Positions 40,526 through 44,790 of a DNA stretch of 44,790 bases are shown here, piece by piece. Below the pieces are notes generated by a model, which was not told the DNA's origin, did not search any database, and saw only the letters and a list, made by a program, of their open reading frames with translations. The stretch comes from a bacterium (GTDB lineage Bacteria; Sysuimicrobiota; Sysuimicrobiia; Sysuimicrobiales; Segetimicrobiaceae), in NCBI GenBank assembly GCA_035703895.1, contig DASSXJ010000228.1, positions 1 to 44,790 on the forward strand. The letters are read 5' to 3'. Numbering within the stretch: the stretch's first letter is position 1; each line of letters begins with the position of its first letter. The position numbers and the translations under genes are program-made.

Positions 40526-41811
40526 CCGGCCACCGCTTCGACGCGATGTCCGGGGCCGATGGAAACAGCCAGCATCGACGCATCCACGCGTGGAGGGACG
40601 CCACCGAGTACGCGTCGACAGATCGCCTCGGCGGGATTCGAAGACCTTTGGCGCAGTTCCGTCTCGATCGCGGCCCGAAGGTCGACCGAGCCCTCGCGCC
40701 GCCCCTCGTCGCACGCGACGAGGCCCGCAGTGTAGAGCACCAGGAGGGACGGGTTCGGCAACGATGCGACGCGGGCCGGACGGAGGTCCGAGCTGCGCAC
40801 GCCCAGCGGCCATCCCCCTCCCGAAAGCACCTCGACGCGACCGCCGGGCGTCCCGAGCATTGGCGGCGGATGGCCGGCGATCGAGTAGGCAAAGGTCAGC
40901 GTTGACGGATCGAGCAGACCGAACACCACGGTCGCGGTTCCGGCCGTCTCAGAAGACAGCTGGACAACACGGCTGGTGCGCGTGAGCACCGAGAACGGCG
41001 AGTGCCCTTCAAACACCAGCGTCCGAATGGCCGCGCGCACCTGGCTCATCATGACGGCCGCGCGCCACCCACGGCCGGGGACGGCTCCCACCGCCAAAGC
41101 CACCCGCCCCTCTGGGAGACGGAACGCATCGTACCATGTCCTCCCCTCTCTCCGTTCGCCCGAACCGTGGAGATGCACGGCACTCAACACCACGCGTTCA
41201 TGCTGCGGGAGATCGCGGGGCAGCAGGGCCAGAGCAAAAGCCTCCGCGGCCCTCTGCTCGAAGTCCGGATCCGGGGTCAGGTCGGCGTCGCGGCGAACCA
41301 GCTCGTGCCGGACCTCTGCGAGCTCCTCACGCAAACGGCGCACCTCGGTGTCGAGGTCCGGGTCCACCGTGGGTGCGGACTTGGCCTGCAGGACGAGCGC
41401 CCGCACGTCCGATCGTATCCCCCGGATCGCGTCGTCACCAGAGTCGAGCAGCTCCTCACAGAGGAGGCCGAGCGCGGGTCCGGATGGCGCGCCCACGATG
41501 AGGATCCCGCTCGACGTCGTGGTGCCGGCGAAGTGCATGCGCATCACTCGCTCCGGCCCCATCACGTTCATCCACCAGTCGAAGGCGACCCCGTGGGTGC
41601 TGATCGCGCCGAGAAACCTCCGGGCCTTGTCCGTACTTTCCCCATCGATGAGCGCCACGAAAGACGGCCTGAGTTCGATCCGTGCGTAGAGCCCGAGATC
41701 GTCGCAGAGGACATGACGAATGATGGTCTGCGCGTCGCAGAGCACGGCAAATCCGGCCCGCCCTTCCTCCGGCGTCTCCCCAATGTTTGTCGTCTCCCGG
41801 ATTGTGGTCAC
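40522..41811 (-). CDS. SpoIIE-like phosphatase homologue with degenerate active site
   Basis: 429 residues. The N-terminal 120 form a compact domain of unknown type ('GFAVLCDAQTIIRHVLCDDL'), then a short coiled coil (about 150-178), then a SpoIIE/RsbU-type PP2C fold from about 187: 'AFALALLPRDLPQHERVVLS', 'TWYDAFRLPEGRVALAVGAV', 'AYSIAGHPPPMLGTPGG', 'WPLGV'. The metal-binding residues are changed: GGD-WYD reads GRT-WYD, the GDVxGHG motif reads GAVPGRG (242-248), and YTDGLVE reads YTAGLVA (360-366). Only Asp410 near the end is kept. It is therefore probably a pseudophosphatase with binding or sensing function. GTG 41811 lacks a good Shine-Dalgarno. Confidence 0.8.
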   Translation of the reverse strand: MTTIRETTNIGETPEEGRAGFAVLCDAQTIIRHVLCDDLGLYARIELRPSFVALIDGESTDKARRFLGAISTHGVAFDWWMNVMGPERVMRMHFAGTTTSSGILIVGAPSGPALGLLCEELLDSGDDAIRGIRSDVRALVLQAKSAPTVDPDLDTEVRRLREELAEVRHELVRRDADLTPDPDFEQRAAEAFALALLPRDLPQHERVVLSAVHLHGSGERREGRTWYDAFRLPEGRVALAVGAVPGRGWRAAVMMSQVRAAIRTLVFEGHSPFSVLTRTSRVVQLSSETAGTATVVFGLLDPSTLTFAYSIAGHPPPMLGTPGGRVEVLSGGGWPLGVRSSDLRPARVASLPNPSLLVLYTAGLVACDEGRREGSVDLRAAIETELRQRSSNPAEAICRRVLGGVPPRVDASMLAVSIGPGHRVEAVAG

Positions 41812-41899
41812 GAGGGCGACGTTCGGCGGAAACGTCTCCTCCCTCCTGCCGCGAGCATGCCGGCCAAAGATAGGTGGGAATAGTCTGGCGGGTTGAACC

Positions 41900-41940
41900 C
41901 ACCGGTGGGGTGAGGAGGTGTGACCTTCTCCCCGCCGGTG
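41900..41940. repeat. Long imperfect inverted repeat
   Basis: 41900-41910 pairs with 41930-41940 over 11 bp, then after a 2-base bulge 41913-41919 pairs with 41923-41929 over 7 bp, loop of three. The two non-Watson-Crick pairs are T/G and G/T, allowed in plus-strand RNA but mismatches in minus-strand RNA, although the adjacent genes are on the minus strand. No U-tract on either side. Role unknown; possibly a bidirectional pause or DNA cruciform. Confidence 0.45.
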
Positions 41941-42040
41941 CGTCTCGTGCGATACAGACGGAGTTACCCGATCAGCGTGCTCTCGCCGATCACGATGGTA
42001 AATGATCGTCCATTCTTATCGTGGAGCCGGCTTCACCTCG

Positions 42041-42484
42041 TTACCACTTGCCCAGTGCGGGTGTGGCAACGAACCACTTCCCGGCCCGCCCGTTGCCGTT
42101 TGCCTCGCCCGGGGCTTTGTCGCCGGTAAACGTGTAGAGCAAATGTCCGTTAAACGTGATCTGCATGCCATGGACTGTGTGGACGGCCCCGACGCTGCCA
42201 AAGAGAATCCTGGGGTCTTTCGTGGGGGCCTTGCCAATGAGCGGCAGCCAGGTCTTTGCGCACTCACCGGTGCACTTGCTCCGGGTCGGGGTATCCGCCG
42301 AGAAGTAGTACAGGGTCAATCCCTGGCTATTCGCCAGCACCGTCCCACTGTTGGAGTCCTTGTCAGTCACTTTGTGCACACCGACAGTATACTCCGCGCC
42401 CTGCACCCGGGGGCTGAGCCCTCCGAACACACCGACGGCCACGGCGATGCTGGCGACGATAGCCGCTAGTACTGAGATACGCAC
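42041..42484 (-). CDS. Secreted COG4315-type repeat protein
   Basis: A 147-residue exported protein with two degenerate copies of the Lipoprotein_15 repeat: 'GLTLYYFSADTPTRSKCTGE', 'CAKTWLPLIGK', and 'GHLLYTFTGDKAPGEANGNG'. The GTG 42484 start follows a G-rich ribosome-binding site and gives a clear signal peptide, 'ISVLAAIVASIAVAVGVFGG'. There is no lipobox Cys, so it is secreted or periplasmic. The C-T-G-x-C-A-x-x-W segment with two Cys is typical. Function unknown for the family. The 234-base gap upstream showed no convincing promoter or gene. Confidence 0.85.
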   Translation of the reverse strand: MRISVLAAIVASIAVAVGVFGGLSPRVQGAEYTVGVHKVTDKDSNSGTVLANSQGLTLYYFSADTPTRSKCTGECAKTWLPLIGKAPTKDPRILFGSVGAVHTVHGMQITFNGHLLYTFTGDKAPGEANGNGRAGKWFVATPALGKW

Positions 42485-42718
42485 GACCTGTCCCCCCCCT
42501 TGACCGAGTGGGCACCGAGAGGAAGATCGACGCCCCGTCAAGCTCCCTCGCACCAGGGAATAACGGATGCGAATACGGCGTGGTTCTCCCGGTTCCCCGC
42601 ATCCCGATCTCCCAGGGCCTGCTTTGCTCTGCGAGGCTTTCAATCCTTCTTTGGAACAAGGCGGGGCCTGGGGAGGGAACTACCGGCGGGGCGAAAGGGG
42701 CGCGGGTTCTCGGCCCGC

Positions 42719-43537
42719 CTACTCGATGACGCCCGCCCCCAGCCCTTTCCCGTAGACGTCGGCGAACAGGGCACATATGAAAGCCACCGGCCCCACGCCG
42801 AGAAGGATTTCCGCGAACGTGGGGCCGGGATCGTCGATGTCGAGCAGGTTGCTCCCCACGTCGGCCATGAGCGTCATGTTCGCGTGGTTCGAGACGAGCG
42901 TGAACGTGTAGAGGTAGTCGTTGAAGACGACGGCCACGCCGAACAGGGCCACGGCGGCCACGGCCGGCCACGAGAGCGGCAGGACCACGTCCCACAGCAC
43001 GCGGAGCGCGCCTGCACCCTCGGCCCGGGCATGGTCGAACAGATCCGTGGGCAGCCGGTGGAAGTAGACCCAGAGCACCCAGGTCCCAAAGGGGATGACG
43101 AGCGTCGGATAGACAACAATCAGCGCCGGCATGCCTCCATACAGATGGAGCCGGGATAGCATCACCGCCAGTGGGATGAAGAGCACTCCCTGGGGAAGGA
43201 GGTAGCTGGCGAACAGCGCGAGCGCGATCGCGTTGGAGAAGCGCAAGCGGTAGTAGGCGAGGCCCAGGGCGGCGAGCACGCTCGCGGCCAGGCTGATGGC
43301 GATCGTCGCCAGGGTTACCATCGCCGTGTTGAGAATGAGCCGCCCGAAGTCGGGATCCCGGAGCACCTGCGCGTAATTGTCCAGGGTAAACTGAGCGCCC
43401 GGCCACCAAGGATTGCCGCTGATCAGCTGGGATTTGCCGCCCTTCAAAGAGGCGACCAGCATCCAGTAGAGCGGGGCGAGCGAAAAGACCAGCATGATCC
43501 CGAGGAATCCACCCACCGCCACCCGGCGAGCGCTCAC
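42719..43537 (-). CDS. Carbohydrate ABC permease, MalG-like
   Basis: 272 residues. TM1 'GGFLGIMLVFSLAPLYWMLV', 'ASLKGGKSQLISGNPWWPG', 'NTAMVTLATIAISLAASVLA', EAA loop 'PTDLFDHARAEGAGALRVLW' with 'DVVLPLSWPAVAAVALF'. Start GTG overlaps the upstream permease stop (GTGA). The EAA loop reads His-Ala-Arg-Ala-Glu-Gly, still recognisable. No receptor or ATPase gene is visible. Confidence 0.92.
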   Translation of the reverse strand: MSARRVAVGGFLGIMLVFSLAPLYWMLVASLKGGKSQLISGNPWWPGAQFTLDNYAQVLRDPDFGRLILNTAMVTLATIAISLAASVLAALGLAYYRLRFSNAIALALFASYLLPQGVLFIPLAVMLSRLHLYGGMPALIVVYPTLVIPFGTWVLWVYFHRLPTDLFDHARAEGAGALRVLWDVVLPLSWPAVAAVALFGVAVVFNDYLYTFTLVSNHANMTLMADVGSNLLDIDDPGPTFAEILLGVGPVAFICALFADVYGKGLGAGVIE

Positions 43538-44412
43538 GGCCGCACCGCCGTCCTCAGCAGATAGACAAGCATGAGGAGGTAAGCGGGCAGGAGCGAGAAG
43601 GCCACGGCGCCGCCCACCCCCACGTCGCCGTCGCGGAGGGCGACCATGAAGGCCATGTGCGGGATCGTCTGCGTGTGGTTGGCGGGACCGCCATTGGTCA
43701 AGACATGGACGATGGCGAAATCGCCGAACGACCCCATGATGGAGATCGCCGCTCCCAACACAAGCGCGGGCTGCAGGAGGGGAAGGACGATGTGAAGGAA
43801 GCGCTGGCTGCTGGTGGTGCCGTCCACCCGAGCAGAGTCGATCACCTCGGTCCCGATCGAGCGAAGGCCGGCCAGCAAGAGGACGGTGAACAGACCGGTC
43901 TCGTGCCAGACGTTCACCGTGATCAGGCTCGCCATCGGCAGGGGACCGAAGCTGCCCAGCCAGTTGACCCCGTTCGGAAGCAGCTTGGACTGCATCAGGA
44001 TGTAGTTGAGCGCGCCGTGGACGTTGCTGAAGAGATAGTACCAGGCCATGGTCCCCATGGTCATGGGGAAGACCAGGGGCAGGAACAGCAAGGCGTAGAC
44101 CAGGCGGCGCCCGGGAAAGTGACGCGCGACGGCCAGGGCGACCCCGATCCCCAGAATCGCCTTGATGACGATGCTCGCCACGGTATACACGAACGTGTTG
44201 AGCAGGGCGTCGTGGTATGTCGGCTGGTGGAGGAGATAAGCGTAGTTGGCGAGCCCGACGAAATGGCCAAGCTGACCGACCTGAGCGTCGCTCAGGCTGT
44301 ACCAGGCCTCGAGTGCGAGCGGAAAGACGATCGCCCCCGCCACGATGAGGAGCGCGGGGGCCGGCAGGACGGCCCGGACGTAGAAGCCCTGTCGCCTAGC
44401 CCTTGCCAGCAC
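43534..44412 (-). CDS. Carbohydrate ABC permease, MalF-like
   Basis: 292 residues, partner of the preceding entry. 'LPAPALLIVAGAIVFPLALE' is TM1, then 'AWYSLSDAQVGQLG', 'LLNTFVYTVASIVIKAILGI', 'LLFLPLVFPMTMGTMAWYYL', EAA loop 'GTEVIDSARVDGTTSSQRFL' with 'HIVLPLLQPALV'. GTG start at 44412, 32 bases after the next gene, so the set continues upstream beyond the window. Confidence 0.92.
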   Translation of the reverse strand: MLARARRQGFYVRAVLPAPALLIVAGAIVFPLALEAWYSLSDAQVGQLGHFVGLANYAYLLHQPTYHDALLNTFVYTVASIVIKAILGIGVALAVARHFPGRRLVYALLFLPLVFPMTMGTMAWYYLFSNVHGALNYILMQSKLLPNGVNWLGSFGPLPMASLITVNVWHETGLFTVLLLAGLRSIGTEVIDSARVDGTTSSQRFLHIVLPLLQPALVLGAAISIMGSFGDFAIVHVLTNGGPANHTQTIPHMAFMVALRDGDVGVGGAVAFSLLPAYLLMLVYLLRTAVRP

Positions 44413-44444
44413 CGGCGATCATTCCCGCCCCGAAGGGGGCTCGC

Positions 44445-44790
44445 TCAGCCCTTCACGGCACCGGCTGTCAACCCGGCCACGAAGCGATCGACGAAGAAGG
44501 AGTAGAGGAGCGCCACCGGGAGCGAGCCGAGCAGCGACGCCGCCATGAGCTCGCCCCAGAAGAAGTCGTCGCCGCGGACCAGCTCGCTGGTGACCCCGAC
44601 GGAAATGGTCTTGGCGATGGTGTCGTTCATAAAAATCAACGAGTAGAGGAACTCATTCCAGGAGAGAGTGAACGCGAACACGCCGGCGGAGAGGATCCCC
44701 GGGAGGGCCAGGGGAATGACGATCCGCACCATCGTCTGAACTCGGGTCGCGCCGTCCACCAGCGCCGACTCCTCGAGCTCGCGCGGGATG
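44445..44790 (-). CDS. Carbohydrate ABC permease, MalG-like (5' end outside window)
   Basis: The C-terminal 114 codons are visible, running off the right edge. EAA loop 'LEESALVDGATRVQTMVRIV' with 'IPLALPGILSAG', then 'FTLSWNEFLYSLIFMNDTIA', 'KTISVGVTSELVRGDDFFWG' and the end 'FVDRFVAGLTAGAVKG'. Because a complete MalG-like gene already follows the MalF-like gene, this belongs either to a separate importer upstream or to a system with two MalG-type subunits. Confidence 0.93.
   Translation of the reverse strand, partial: IPRELEESALVDGATRVQTMVRIVIPLALPGILSAGVFAFTLSWNEFLYSLIFMNDTIAKTISVGVTSELVRGDDFFWGELMAASLLGSLPVALLYSFFVDRFVAGLTAGAVKG

Noticed and set aside
41920-42129. 69-codon plus-strand frame after GAGGAGG
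   Set aside because: The Shine-Dalgarno is too close to the GTG, the sequence lies in a long stem-loop, and the 3' half is antisense to the secreted COG4315-type gene.
1-44790. CRISPR arrays, insertion sequences, tRNA and rRNA genes, prophage genes
   Set aside because: No regularly spaced repeats, transposase motifs, cloverleaf sequences or phage structural genes were recognised on either strand.

Overview
The window is strongly GC-rich bacterial chromosome, densely coded, with many 1-4 base ATGA/GTGA gene overlaps. No mobile element, CRISPR array, rRNA or tRNA was recognised. The housekeeping block (mutS and mutL on the plus strand, flanked by miaA and miaB on the minus strand, with an endonuclease-type MutL) recalls the miaB-mutS-mutL-miaA neighbourhood of Terrabacteria. 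With the many carbohydrate and peptide ABC importers, the glutaryl-CoA genes and the Tat-secreted binding protein, this suggests an uncultured soil or sediment lineage of that broad group. The phylum cannot be fixed from sequence reading alone.

Layout. 1-2190: an RraA-like aldolase cut by the left edge, miaA, and a HEPN-like gene just upstream of miaA. 2475-8222: mutS-mutL facing miaB. 8468-10048: a YSC84-type secreted lipid-binding protein, a tandemly duplicated zinc-ribbon protein and a small secreted protein. 10148-17908: an MFS carrier with glutaryl-CoA dehydrogenase, a divergent peptide-type ABC importer (two permeases and a binding protein, no ATPases), a small beta-rich protein and a family III CoA-transferase. 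17983-18309: a compact minus-strand transcription unit with a near-consensus promoter, a 22-codon ORF, several perfect stem-loops and a Rho-independent terminator. 18320-20691: an operon of an ANTAR response regulator, a PP2C phosphatase and a membrane-anchored Ser/Thr kinase, preceded by a terminator-like leader. 21010-26317: an APC permease and two tandem paralogous pairs of carbohydrate ABC permeases.

26223-31588 (minus): Tat-type sugar-binding protein, two permeases, amidohydrolase and a 3-hydroxyisobutyrate dehydrogenase-like enzyme whose 3' end has apparently been replaced. 31721-39521 (minus): a MerR-regulated efflux operon (MerR, membrane-fusion adaptor, RND pump) that continues through an OppD-like ATPase, an MFS exporter and a DUF2848 protein. 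39619-42484 (minus): a frameshifted LLM-class oxidoreductase coupled to a SpoIIE-like phosphatase that lacks key metal-binding aspartates, and a secreted COG4315-type protein. 42719-44790 (minus): three more MalF/MalG-type permeases, the last cut by the right edge.

How the parts work together. The importers supply sugars, peptides or organic acids. GcdH, the CoA-transferase, the HIBADH-like enzyme, the amidohydrolase and the RraA-like protein are catabolic enzymes that would use such substrates. None of the permease sets has its own MalK-type ATPase here, so a shared ATPase elsewhere in the genome is likely. The features most worth follow-up are the small structured transcription unit at 17983-18309, the ANTAR/PP2C/kinase operon with its leader hairpin, and the degenerate SpoIIE-like protein.
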